NCBI GenBank assembly: GCA_022616415.1
Contig: JAKEEU010000105.1
Location: 1-64,000, forward strand
Reading direction: 5' to 3'
DNA: 64,000 nt
From: Candidatus Zhuqueibacterota bacterium
Lineage (GTDB): Bacteria > Zhuqueibacterota > Zhuqueibacteria > Zhuqueibacterales > Zhuqueibacteraceae
In this document: positions 28,994-38,402 of the stretch, in pieces
Layout of the letters: each line of letters opens with the position of its first letter
Position numbering within the stretch: the stretch's first letter is position 1
Notes under the pieces: generated by a model
Database searches by the model: none
What the model saw: the letters and a program-made list of their open reading frames with translations, nothing else
Told to the model about the DNA's origin: nothing
Position numbers and translations under genes: made by a program

Positions 28994-29752
28994 ATGCTAA
29001 AAGTTCTTCAAACCCGAATCCACCAACCCTCGATAAAACGTTTCCCTCAGAACGATGTCGAATGGCCCGAGCGCTTTCGGGGGCGTCCGACTATTGATGC
29101 CACCAAATGCCCGGACGGCTGCCGTGCGTGCGCCGATGCTTGCCCGACGGATGCGATTATTTTTAATGGCAAAGCAACGATCGATCTCGGTCGCTGCTTG
29201 TTCTGCCAGGAATGTGTGGCAGCCTGTCCCGAAGGCGCGATTCAATATACCAAAGATTATCGTCTTTCCACTCGTGCGCGCCAGGATTTGATTTTGCACG
29301 ACAACGAAATGAAATTGGCGCAAGCGCTCGACGAAAAAATGCGCCAACTCTTCGGCCGCTCGCTGAAGCTGCGCTCAGTTACCGCCGGAAGCTGCAATGG
29401 CTGCGACCTCGAGCTGCAAGCGCTGAATAATGTCGTTTTTGATATGCTGCGCTTCGGCATCGACATCGTTGCATCGCCGCGCCACGCCGACGGCCTGATC
29501 GTCACCGGCCCGGTGAGCCATAACATGGCGTTTGCGTTGCGCGAGGCTTACGCGGCAGTTCCGGAGCCGAAAATCGTCATCGCTGTTGGCGCCTGCGCTC
29601 TCAGCGGCGGCCCATTCCGCGATTTGCCGGAAGTCCACAACGGCGTTGATGCCTTTCTGCCGGTTGATCTTTACATCGCCGGCTGCCCCCCGCATCCGAT
29701 AACGATATTGGATGGTTTGTTGCGGCTATTGGGGAAGCTGGCAAAAAGCTGA
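28994..29752 (+). CDS. HyfI/NuoB-like small subunit with N-terminal 2x[4Fe-4S] ferredoxin domain
   Basis: CPDGCRACADACPTDAI and CLFCQECVAACPEGAI; SCNGCDLELQAL, GACALSGG, AGCPPHP. Confidence 0.92.
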   Translation: MLKVLQTRIHQPSIKRFPQNDVEWPERFRGRPTIDATKCPDGCRACADACPTDAIIFNGKATIDLGRCLFCQECVAACPEGAIQYTKDYRLSTRARQDLILHDNEMKLAQALDEKMRQLFGRSLKLRSVTAGSCNGCDLELQALNNVVFDMLRFGIDIVASPRHADGLIVTGPVSHNMAFALREAYAAVPEPKIVIAVGACALSGGPFRDLPEVHNGVDAFLPVDLYIAGCPPHPITILDGLLRLLGKLAKS

Positions 29753-29770
29753 AATGGCCACCAGAATAAA

Positions 29771-29997
29771 GTTTTAGTGCTCTCTGGCGTTCACGCGCTA
29801 TCGCTTTATGCCATGCAGTAAGCAGGCTTCCTCGAAAAAATTGGCGAAGAGAACGTTCGCGGCCATTTTACGGCAATATCGACGATGCTTTGAATCATGC
29901 CCGCGCCATTCTTGGGCTGCCGCCGGTGGAGTGGTCGGAGTCGTTTGTCCCAACCGTGGCGCGGGAGATGAATAAAAACTTGATTGAACAGAGTTAA
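29771..29997 (+). pseudogene. Decayed C-terminal fragment of a SulP-family (STAS) anion transporter
   Basis: Conceptual VLVLSGVHALSLYAMQ*AGFLEKIGEENVRGHF[fs]YGNIDDALNHARAILGLPPVEWSESFVPTVAREMNKNLIEQS*. Confidence 0.65.
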
Positions 29998-30010
29998 ATA
30001 TGCGGCGGTA

Positions 30011-30946
30011 TCAAGCTTGAGGCATGATGCGGGTGTCGGTCTTCGATTCGTGGGGTAGAAGAGGAATCTCGATAATAGGCTCTTTTTTAACAATATCGTG
30101 AAGCTGATAACGCTCCATCAGTTGACGCCAATTGGCTTCGCTTAGCTTGCCGCCATTGATAAGGATACGACAGTAGTGCCATAAACTGCGATAATAGCTG
30201 ACAAACAAATCAGCCGCGGCTTTCGAGTTCATATAAATGCGATGATCGTTGAAATGGTCTTCACCGAGGTTGAGTAGAAAGATGGTTCGTCGGTCGATGA
30301 TTTGCACGCTGACGGGGGAAATAAAGCGTTCATCATCATATTCGATGTAGGCCAAGCTCATTTGAAAGCGTCCGTGGAACTCCTGCACCATGTCGTGTAT
30401 CCACTTCGCAGTTGCTGGCGTGGCCCGGACAATGCGTGTGATCTTGAGGTCGGGTCGCTGCTCAATGATGTTTTGCAATTGTTCGAGATATTGAATTTTT
30501 TCAGCGATTGAGGTGTGGTTAGGCGCATGCGCAGAAAGGTAGGTGATCAGCAGCTCATTGTCGGCTTTGTTCATGCTGTCTTTCAAGCGCACATAAAATT
30601 CGCGCTCGTCAATGACTTCAACTCGCTCCTGATTCCTGATCAAGTTGATCAGAATATTTGAATATTGCTCGAAAGAGTGGTGCCGTTGTTCGGTAAAGTT
30701 CACAAACGCCTCATGACGCTGCTCGGTGAAATTCAGATAGATGCTGATCGCGAACAGATTCAACGAGGCAATGACGCCGATGATCGTGGTGGAATACTCG
30801 GCAATGAAGCGCTTGTCGGCATCCGGATAGACGTCGAGCCAGATAGAAATGACCAGGGTAAGAATCGAAAAAAGCTGAAAAGTATAAACCAAATACTTGG
30901 TGCTACCCATGGTCTTGGGAGCTATAGGGGAAAGGTTGAGAATCAT
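30011..30946 (-). CDS. 2TM membrane protein with C-terminal putative PLD-like/effector or sensor domain
   Basis: Two N-terminal TM segments, NFTEQRHEAFVNFTEQRHHSF duplication, soluble ~190-aa domain; SD AGGAGGT. Confidence 0.65.
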   Translation of the reverse strand: MILNLSPIAPKTMGSTKYLVYTFQLFSILTLVISIWLDVYPDADKRFIAEYSTTIIGVIASLNLFAISIYLNFTEQRHEAFVNFTEQRHHSFEQYSNILINLIRNQERVEVIDEREFYVRLKDSMNKADNELLITYLSAHAPNHTSIAEKIQYLEQLQNIIEQRPDLKITRIVRATPATAKWIHDMVQEFHGRFQMSLAYIEYDDERFISPVSVQIIDRRTIFLLNLGEDHFNDHRIYMNSKAAADLFVSYYRSLWHYCRILINGGKLSEANWRQLMERYQLHDIVKKEPIIEIPLLPHESKTDTRIMPQA

Positions 30947-32132
30947 GGTGGACCTCCTGAAGCATGATGCTATAGAGTTCCATATTGATTCCCGGATGAT
31001 AGGGCTCGTGCAACAAGCCCTCGCGCGCGAAGTGGTGGGCGAGAAGAACGTCCTTGAGCTGCGTATCCAGTTCGGGAACTATGGCATACACTTTCCGGCG
31101 GCCGAGTTGGCGCAGCCGGGCAACAGCGTCTTTTATAATCTTGTCGCCTTCGTCCAGGTGGCCGCTGACGATGAACGGTCCGAGAAAAACCGCGCCACCC
31201 CGTTTGGGCGTCGCGACGATGACGGCAAGTATTTCCTCCCTTCGCTTACGTAGATAAGCAAAGCGCCGGCGTTCGAGATAAAAGCGATCGTCGATCAGAG
31301 TGGTATCAGGGCAGGTCGCGTTAATGATCGCGTCGGCATAGTCAGAATCAAAACCGCCATAGCAATGGTTCTCGTGTGCCGGATAAATCGTTTCCAGCAA
31401 ATAATACTTGAACTGCTCGGCAACTAAAAAATCGGATTTGTCAAGGACGCAAGTAGATTCCGATGAGGAACCGTGTCGACGCTCATAAGCCGCATTCACC
31501 TCAGCAATGGCTTCGCTTGTTTTGGCAGCGTAATTGACGCCAGTGTTGAGCGGCTTATAAAGGATAACCTCATCGCGATTAGCATCGTAATGCTTTAATA
31601 ACTTAAACTCAACATTATATTTGTAAGTTCCCTTGGTGAATACTCTTAAAGCTTCCCCGCCGTCACAAACCGTTGAATAGGCTCGCCGGTAGCCGCCGTG
31701 ATGAGCATAGAATTGTTCGATTTTGGCCTTCATCCGGCTTGTTAATCCCTGGTGCCTGAAGCGCTCTTCCAATACGGTCGGGCCGAATTTAATGGCGCCT
31801 CCCCGCTTTTCTGTAACCACCGTGTATCCGTGTGCGGGATAAATGCTGTTCTTTTCCAGATGCCGCAAGACCCAAATCATTTTACGCATGCTGCCGCATC
31901 CGTAATAGTCTTTTTTTGCCACATGGGCGTTAACGATGTAATCAAGATAAGAACGCTGGGTTTCAGCGTAGTGCACGCTTACATTATTGTAAGCGAGCTC
32001 TTTGAATTTCTTGAGATCGTTTTCAGTAAGTTGGTTGGTGACAATCCAATCGTCGTTAGCGAACAGGTAGACTGGTTCCGCTGCCAGATTGATTTTCGCA
32101 GGTGCAAGTGCCAAGCTGTCTTTCGTTTCCAT
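30903..32132 (-). CDS. Tandem GNAT-like acetyltransferase
   Basis: FGPTVLEERFRHQGLTSRMKAKIEQF acetyl-CoA-like motif; second GNAT-like half GGAVFLGPFIVSGHLDEGDKIIKDAVARLRQLGRRKVYAIVPE; ORF extends to 32198. Confidence 0.65.
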   Translation of the reverse strand: METKDSLALAPAKINLAAEPVYLFANDDWIVTNQLTENDLKKFKELAYNNVSVHYAETQRSYLDYIVNAHVAKKDYYGCGSMRKMIWVLRHLEKNSIYPAHGYTVVTEKRGGAIKFGPTVLEERFRHQGLTSRMKAKIEQFYAHHGGYRRAYSTVCDGGEALRVFTKGTYKYNVEFKLLKHYDANRDEVILYKPLNTGVNYAAKTSEAIAEVNAAYERRHGSSSESTCVLDKSDFLVAEQFKYYLLETIYPAHENHCYGGFDSDYADAIINATCPDTTLIDDRFYLERRRFAYLRKRREEILAVIVATPKRGGAVFLGPFIVSGHLDEGDKIIKDAVARLRQLGRRKVYAIVPELDTQLKDVLLAHHFAREGLLHEPYHPGINMELYSIMLQEVHHDSQPFPYSSQDHG

Positions 32133-32458
32133 GTTCGGCTCCCCTTGGGGTTTGCTCACAGTTTCAGATGCTGAGTCAGTCACTGCTAATGAATTCATGT
32201 TGCAGTATCCATTCCGTACATTGCAGGCCGATCATTTGCGTATCGACGCTACAAAATTTTACAAAAAAAATTGTTTGGTGCTTCGCTGGTGCGAAGGATT
32301 TGAAACACTCGATTGGGGTGTATCGGTTGCGGAGGAATGAAGGTGAGATCAGACTGCATGGCAAGATGGTCTGAAATACCACCGGTTTAGTATCCGGTTC
32401 GCGGGAATTCATACAGCTACCTTTTGCTTTGTCACACTCTTGAAAACAATCAAGAATG

Positions 32459-32809
32459 TTAAATTTTTTTAACCTTAATAGCAAACAACCGGCTCTGCGT
32501 ATTGCCAAAACGATGGCGGTATTGTTTCACCGCGTCCTCGAAGCTATTCACGTATGGCACAAAATTCTCATATCCCCAATCATTCAATGCTGCTTCAATC
32601 GTATCAAAATATCGCAAATCGACAATGCGTGTTTCGATTTGCCGATTATTTCTGCCGTCTTTAAAAATGAGATGATCCCCGATTTGATAGTGGGCAAATT
32701 TCGCTTCATCTTGGCGCAAATCTACGGTCTTGCTGCCACTCTCTATTGCCGCAAAGGGTTTTTCATCGATTTTTAGCTTGTGCACACCCACAGACACTGG
32801 CTGACTCAA
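32459..32809 (-). CDS. ASCH-domain protein
   Basis: VHKLKIDEKPFAAIESGSKTVDLRQDEAKFAHYQIGDHLIFKDG; TTG start. Confidence 0.75.
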   Translation of the reverse strand: MSQPVSVGVHKLKIDEKPFAAIESGSKTVDLRQDEAKFAHYQIGDHLIFKDGRNNRQIETRIVDLRYFDTIEAALNDWGYENFVPYVNSFEDAVKQYRHRFGNTQSRLFAIKVKKI

Positions 32810-32914
32810 AAAAACACTCTACTCATAGTTATTTTGAAACACGGCTAACGCGATAATATACAAAAATGAAAAAGCCGATGCAAGCTGAATTTGGGTTTAG
32901 CATAGAATTTCTCC

Positions 32915-32943
32915 TTGACTTTGTGCGCGCGAATCGCTATTTT
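32915..32943 (+). promoter_or_regulatory. tRNA promoter
   Basis: TTGACT-17 bp-TATTTT, 17 bp before tRNA. Confidence 0.6.
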
Positions 32944-32960
32944 CCAAATACGCCAGACCA

Positions 32961-33034
32961 GGGCGATTAGCTCAGTTGGTTAGAGCGCCAGTATCACAAA
33001 CTGGAGGTCACTGGTTCAATTCCAGTATCGCCCA
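32961..33034 (+). tRNA. tRNA-Val(CAC)
   Basis: GGGCGAT acceptor pairs ATCGCCC; anticodon arm CCAGT-ATCACAA-ACTGG; T arm ACTGG-TTCAATT-CCAGT; CCA not encoded. Confidence 0.92.
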
Positions 33035-33054
33035 CTTTGTCAAGAGACTGCCGG

Positions 33055-33091
33055 CAGCGTGAGCTTGTATGACACGCTGCTTTTTATTTTT
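33055..33091 (+). terminator. Rho-independent terminator after tRNA
   Basis: GCAGCGTG...CACGCTGC then TTTTTATTTTT. Confidence 0.8.
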
Positions 33092-33151
33092 AAACTAATC
33101 TTTAATGGTGAACTAATTCCCCACTATAAAACCCAGAACCCGACAATCTAC

Positions 33152-33180
33152 TTGACAATGTTGGCAAAGAGTGCTATATT
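33152..33180 (+). promoter_or_regulatory. Putative proS sigma70 promoter
   Basis: TTGACA-17 bp-TATATT. Confidence 0.65.
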
Positions 33181-33345
33181 TTCTATTTATGAGTCAGCAG
33201 GGTAGCAAAACTACAAAAGGGAATTGAGCACCGTCAGTAAATGATGGACAGTTGAGCCGAGGCTGTGTGGTAAGTTGTCCGTTAGCATGGTCGGCCCTTC
33301 GTGTCCATATTTTTTATCTGGGCTACGCCCGTAGGAAAAAACGTA

Positions 33346-34860
33346 ATGGCACGATCGAACAATGCAGGAGCAAAGGCAGGCGCCGCAGGAGCGGAACAAG
33401 CCAAAAACACCGCCAGTGAACGAATTACCAAGCGCGAGGAAGATTATTCGCGCTGGTACACCGATGTGATCGCCGCGGCGGAATTGGCCGACTATGCGCC
33501 GGTCAAAGGCTGCATGGTGATTCGGCCCAATGGCTATGCGATTTGGGAAAAAATGCAGGCGGCGCTGGATCGGCTTTTCAAAGAAACCGGCCACGTCAAC
33601 GCCTATTTCCCGCTGTTCATTCCGGAAAGCTTCATGAAAAAAGAAGCCGAGCACGTTGCAGGCTTCGCGCCGGAATGCGCGGTGGTGACGCACGGCGGCG
33701 GCAAGAAGCTCGAAGAACCGCTGTACATTCGCCCCACTTCCGAGACCATCATTTGGTCGATGTACAAAAAGTGGATTCAATCTTATCGCGATCTGCCGAT
33801 TCTAATCAACCAATGGGCGAACATCGTGCGCTGGGAGATGCGCACGCGCCTGTTTTTGCGCACCACCGAATTTCTTTGGCAGGAAGGCCACACCGCCCAC
33901 GCGACTTACGAAGAGGCCGAAAAAGAGACCTTGCAAATGTTGGAGGTTTACCGCACGTTTGCCGAAAACTATATGGCCGTGCCGGTTATTCCCGGTGTCA
34001 AAACCGAGAAGGAAAAATTTGCCGGCGCGCTGCGGACGTATTGCATCGAAGCGATGATGCAGGACCGCAAAGCCCTGCAAGCCGGTACTTCGCACAATCT
34101 CGGCCAAAACTTCGCCAAAGCGTTCGACGTCCAATATCTCGACGAGCAAGGCAAGCTCGAATACGTGTGGGCCACGAGCTGGGGCGTTTCGACCCGGCTG
34201 GTGGGCGCGCTGATCATGACCCACAGCGACGACAACGGCTTGATCGTGCCGCCCAAGCTGGCGCCATTGGAAGTGGTGCTCGTGCCGATTTGGAAGGGCG
34301 CCGACGAGCAAGCCGCGGTTTTGGAGCGCGCCAATAAAATCACGGCGGACTGGAAGGGCAAATTCAGCTTCAAGCTGGACGACCGCGACAACTATCGCCC
34401 CGGATGGAAATTCAATGAGTGGGAGAAGCGCGGTGTGCCGGTTCGGGTCGAGATGGGGCCGAAGGATTTGCAAAACAACAACGCCGTGCTCGTGCGCCGC
34501 GATACCGGCGAGAAGCGCGTGGTGCCGCAGGCGAGTTTGACGGAGGAAATTCAGCGCACGCTGGAGAGAATGCAAGCCGACCTGTTCAACCGCGCGCGCG
34601 ACTATCGAGATCGTTATTCGAAAGCGATCTACGATTATGAGCAATTCAAAAAAGAAATTGAAGATCCCGACAAGTCGGGATTTTTCTGGACGCACTGGTG
34701 CGGCAATCGCCAGTGTGAGGACCGTCTGCAAGAAGAAACCAAAGCGACGATTCGCTGCCTGCCGCGCATTGAAACCGGCGTCGTGCTGGCGCCGGAAGGC
34801 AAATGCCTGATGTGCGGCACGGCGGCGAAAGAAAGAGTCGTCATTGCAAAAGCTTATTGA
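33346..34860 (+). CDS. proS: Prolyl-tRNA synthetase
   Basis: [74 protein letters not shown]. Confidence 0.95.
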   Translation: MARSNNAGAKAGAAGAEQAKNTASERITKREEDYSRWYTDVIAAAELADYAPVKGCMVIRPNGYAIWEKMQAALDRLFKETGHVNAYFPLFIPESFMKKEAEHVAGFAPECAVVTHGGGKKLEEPLYIRPTSETIIWSMYKKWIQSYRDLPILINQWANIVRWEMRTRLFLRTTEFLWQEGHTAHATYEEAEKETLQMLEVYRTFAENYMAVPVIPGVKTEKEKFAGALRTYCIEAMMQDRKALQAGTSHNLGQNFAKAFDVQYLDEQGKLEYVWATSWGVSTRLVGALIMTHSDDNGLIVPPKLAPLEVVLVPIWKGADEQAAVLERANKITADWKGKFSFKLDDRDNYRPGWKFNEWEKRGVPVRVEMGPKDLQNNNAVLVRRDTGEKRVVPQASLTEEIQRTLERMQADLFNRARDYRDRYSKAIYDYEQFKKEIEDPDKSGFFWTHWCGNRQCEDRLQEETKATIRCLPRIETGVVLAPEGKCLMCGTAAKERVVIAKAY

Positions 34861-34864
34861 ATAT

Positions 34865-35008
34865 TGCAACGAAAAGAGAACCGCAACGAAAAAGCCTTTT
34901 AATACGGCTCTGAAAATTCTTGTTACACAACTTGAAAAAACATCAGGTGAATAATAGCCAGTCTCTACTTTACAGTTTTTTTTCGTTGCAGTTCCATTTT
35001 TGTTGCAA
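34865..35008. repeat. Long-range inverted repeat
   Basis: TGCAACGAAAAGAGAACCGCAACGAAAAA ... TTTTTTCGTTGCAGTTCCATTTTTGTTGCA. Confidence 0.7.
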
Positions 35009-35103
35009 GCATTTCAAAGCGCAAAATCAAGGTTGAAGTTTATGTTGCTGCAGTTACATTTTCGTTCATTGAGAAGTCAAATCTTCCAACGGAAGGAGGA
35101 AGC

Positions 35104-35820
35104 TTGAGAAAGTCACTTTTTGTCACGGTGATGGCGACCATCGCGTGTGGCATGCTATGGATTCTATTTTTGGCGGCCACGCGCCAAAGCCCGGTGTTGG
35201 ATGCCGGCGAGATGGTGCGGGTCGAGGGCGGCGATTTGGTTGACCCGAATCAATCCGGACGGCTGATAAAAGTCGCACCGTTCAGAATTGACAAATACGA
35301 AGTCACCAACGCGCAGTATGCGCGCTTTCGGCCGGATCATCAATACCCGGAAATACAAGCGGATTTTCCCGTTACGAACGTTGCGTGGGAAGAGGCCAGG
35401 GCTTACGCCGAGTGGGCCGGCAAGGATCTTCCGACTGAAGCCGAGTGGGAATTTGCGGCCGGCGCGGCTGATGGGCGCCGTTTCCCCTGGGGGACTGAAA
35501 GGCGAGTCCCGCCCATCAAAAAGGCTCATGAGCTGGATCGCGTTGGCAGCTATCGCGACAATGCGAGCCCGGCCGGTTGCTTCGATATGGAAGGCAACGT
35601 TTGGGAATGGACGAGCGATGAGGTTGTTGCGAGTTCGGTTCTACTTATGGCTTCAGCCAACGGCGCTCATGCAGCCGCCGCCCCGAAAAAGATTCTCAAA
35701 GGCGGATGGCGCCAACTCAAAACATCCGTTGCACCGGCAGCAGTAAGCGAGCGCTGGACTTTGGAAGCGACGACGCGCTCGCCGCAAGTGGGATTTCGCT
35801 GCGTACAGCGCATGCAATAA
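35104..35820 (+). CDS. Formylglycine-generating-enzyme (SUMF1) family protein
   Basis: IDKYEVTNAQYARF, WEEARAYAEWAGKDLPTEAEWEFAAGAADGRRFPWG, GNVWEWTSD, GFRCVQ; TTG start with GGAAGGAGG. Confidence 0.85.
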   Translation: MRKSLFVTVMATIACGMLWILFLAATRQSPVLDAGEMVRVEGGDLVDPNQSGRLIKVAPFRIDKYEVTNAQYARFRPDHQYPEIQADFPVTNVAWEEARAYAEWAGKDLPTEAEWEFAAGAADGRRFPWGTERRVPPIKKAHELDRVGSYRDNASPAGCFDMEGNVWEWTSDEVVASSVLLMASANGAHAAAAPKKILKGGWRQLKTSVAPAAVSERWTLEATTRSPQVGFRCVQRMQ

Positions 35821-36001
35821 AGTCGCGGGCTGGCAAAAGTTAAAAAAAATTTTGATCTCTCGGCGAATCGGCTCAGTGCAGGTACAATCTAATGGTATAG
35901 ACAAATGACGGTAAGTTCCGGAACTTTCATCCGGCGAACGCAATCCTGGAAAAACGTCCCGATCTCCCTTATCCAACAAAATTAAGGAAGATCGGGAAAC
36001 C

Positions 36002-37165
36002 GTGAGTGAGAATTTCGTGGAAAACCTGATGATTTCGCCTGAGCCACATAAGCCGACCTCCACGAGCTTTTCGGAGCCAACGGATGATGGACCTCATGAG
36101 GCATCCGTTTCGACACCCGCCATTGTGAATTTGGCTGAAGGGAAGTCGGAAAAAACTTCTGATTCTGTGTTAGCAGAAAATGCGGCCATGGCGCCGCAAA
36201 CGGAAAATTCCAACCATCGCCCGACCTTCAAAGCGGAAACACCGGAAGGCTCGGCGACGGTGCAAAACCAAAACAGCGCCGCGCCTTTTAAAGCCGGATA
36301 CGTTGCCATCCTCGGGCAACCGAACGTCGGCAAATCGACGCTGCTCAATGCGCTTTTGCAATTCAAATTATCGATCGTTTCCCCCAAACCGCAGACCACT
36401 CGCAAGCGCATCCTCGGCATTTTAAACCGGCCGGGCAGCCAGATGATTTTTTTCGATACGCCCGGCATTTTGGAGGCGCATTATCGCTTGCAACAGGCGC
36501 TGGTGCGTGCCGCTTTTCAAGCGATGAAAGATGCGAACGTACACATCTTGATGGTGGAACCGGTCGCCGCGCTGCAACCGGCCGATCTGGGGATTCTCAA
36601 CCGGCTTGCCGATACCGGCAAACCGATCATCATCGCCGTCAACAAAATTGACACGATTCCCAAGGACCATCTGCTGCCGGTTATCGACCAGTTTCGCGAC
36701 AAGCGCAACGTCAAAGAGATTATCCCGATTTCGGCTTTGCAGCAAGACGGCGTCGAGCGCTTGGCCGAAGTCGTGGAGCAATATCTGCCGGTGCAAGAAC
36801 CGTTCTACGACACCGATCAGATCACCAGCCACCCGGAGCGTTTTCTCGCGGCCGAGATCGTGCGCGAGAAAATCTTTTTGCGCTACGGCGAAGAGATTCC
36901 GTATTCGACGAGCGTGCAGATCGAGGAATTTGTCGAGCGGCCGGGACACAAGGATTATATCCGCGCCATCATTTACGTCGAGCGCGAATCACAGAAAGGC
37001 ATTATGATCGGAAAAGGCGGGCAAGCGTTGAAACAGGTTGGCAAGCTCGCGCGTGAAGAGCTTGAACAATTGCTGGGCCGGCCAGTCTATCTTGAGTTGT
37101 TCGTCGCGGTCAAGGAAAAATGGCGCGAGCGCGAGTCCGAGCTGCGGAGCTTGGGCTATTTGTAA
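36002..37165 (+). CDS. era: GTPase Era with long low-complexity N-terminal extension
   Basis: GYVAILGQPNVGKSTLLNALLQFKLSIVSPKPQTTRKRILGI; DTPGI; NKID; KH domain VERESQKGIMIGKGGQALKQVG. Confidence 0.93.
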   Translation: MSENFVENLMISPEPHKPTSTSFSEPTDDGPHEASVSTPAIVNLAEGKSEKTSDSVLAENAAMAPQTENSNHRPTFKAETPEGSATVQNQNSAAPFKAGYVAILGQPNVGKSTLLNALLQFKLSIVSPKPQTTRKRILGILNRPGSQMIFFDTPGILEAHYRLQQALVRAAFQAMKDANVHILMVEPVAALQPADLGILNRLADTGKPIIIAVNKIDTIPKDHLLPVIDQFRDKRNVKEIIPISALQQDGVERLAEVVEQYLPVQEPFYDTDQITSHPERFLAAEIVREKIFLRYGEEIPYSTSVQIEEFVERPGHKDYIRAIIYVERESQKGIMIGKGGQALKQVGKLAREELEQLLGRPVYLELFVAVKEKWRERESELRSLGYL

Positions 37166-37297
37166 AGCAAACGGCAAAAAGAAAAAAGCAAATAACAAAA
37201 AGTAAACAACAACGCCAGTCCAGTTCATTTTAAGTGTGCTGTTTTCTTTTTGCTTTTTTCTTTTTAACCGATACTTTCCCTTCGGCGCAGGTATGGA

Positions 37298-37657
37298 ATG
37301 AAGAATTTTATTTTTAAGCCAAAGCGTGAATGGCCGAGTCCGCCCGAGCTGGAAGTGACGAGTTCTTTGGAAGGAAGCGGTCCCGGCAATCGCCCGGCGC
37401 CACCAAGGTTCTTTCAGTCCAGCCTCGTGAAAGTCGGGACCATTTTTCTCTTTGGCTATTTGATTTATGTCACGAATTACGCCACCTGGGCGATGCGCCT
37501 GACGTTGTGCATGCTGTTTTGCAGCATGATCTACACGCGTGACAATTCGCCCTCCGGACGCTGGTTGGCGATCGGCATCATCGCCGTCGGCACGCTGCTG
37601 TCCATTTTGCTGCCGCTGGCGGGCATCGGCCCGAACTTTCTGCGCAGCGCGTTTTGA
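37298..37657 (+). CDS. Small membrane protein
   Basis: Two predicted TM segments; hypothetical. Confidence 0.55.
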   Translation: MKNFIFKPKREWPSPPELEVTSSLEGSGPGNRPAPPRFFQSSLVKVGTIFLFGYLIYVTNYATWAMRLTLCMLFCSMIYTRDNSPSGRWLAIGIIAVGTLLSILLPLAGIGPNFLRSAF

Positions 37658-37703
37658 AACGGCGATCACCCTGGTTTTGTGCAAATGCGAAAGCTGTTCC
37701 AAT

Positions 37704-37738
37704 GAAACGCCACGAAATTTTTCGTGGCGTTTTTGTTT
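37704..37738 (+). terminator. Rho-independent terminator
   Basis: AAACGCCACGAAATTTTTCGTGGCGTTTTTGTTTT. Confidence 0.85.
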
Positions 37739-37769
37739 TATCTGCTCTTTAAAGTTTGGCTCGTCGGGA

Positions 37770-38366
37770 GTCTTTGAGAGCGACAATCCGCAATGGACGA
37801 TGACGGATGGCGCGAATTGGCGCTATCCCCGCGGGCCCGGGAAACCACCGGCGCCGCTTGATCATCCGGTGACACAAGTTTCGTGGAATGACGCCGTCGC
37901 TTACTGCAAATGGATTGGCAAACGTTTGCCAACGGAAGTGGAATGGGAGCATGCCGCGCGCAATGCGCAGAACGGCGGGCCGCGTTATGCGTGGGGAGAT
38001 GAGCTGGTCGTAAACGGCGCGTACATGGCCAACACCTGGCAAGGCCATTTTCCTGTGGAAAATATCATTGAAGACGGGTACGAATACACGGCACCGGTCG
38101 GCTTAACCGGGCGCTCACCGCTGGGGCTTACCGATATGGGGGGGAATGTCTGGCAGTGGTGTGAAGATTGGTATCGGCCTTACGAGCTGCGCCAAGAGCC
38201 ATTTGCGCCGGATGAAAATAGCGAGAAGGTGATGCGCGGCGGTTCGTTCCTGTGCGACCCGAAAGTTTGCCACGGCTTCCGCGTTTCGGCGCGCTCTTCG
38301 TCGACGCCGGAAACCGGGCTGAATCACGTGGGCTTTCGCTGCGCCATGGATTTGCCGGCGCATTGA
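37770..38366 (+). pseudogene. 5'-truncated formylglycine-generating-enzyme family gene
   Basis: HPVTQVSWNDAVAYCKWIGKRLPTEVEWEHAARN...GNVWQWCEDWYRP...GFRCAMD, but the N-terminal part of the fold is absent; starts just after a terminator. Confidence 0.6.
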
Positions 38367-38402
38367 CCGCTCATCTAATTTGCATTTACGAAACTAAGCG
38401 TA

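Noticed and set aside
29806-30093. 95-aa minus-strand ORF
   Set aside because: Overlaps the 2TM gene end in another frame and the SulP remnant on the opposite strand; the plus-strand remnant explains the sequence better.
32176-32508. 110-aa minus-strand ORF between the ASCH and GNAT genes
   Set aside because: Partly overlaps the GNAT 5' region and the ASCH 3' end, no motif or SD; likely spurious.
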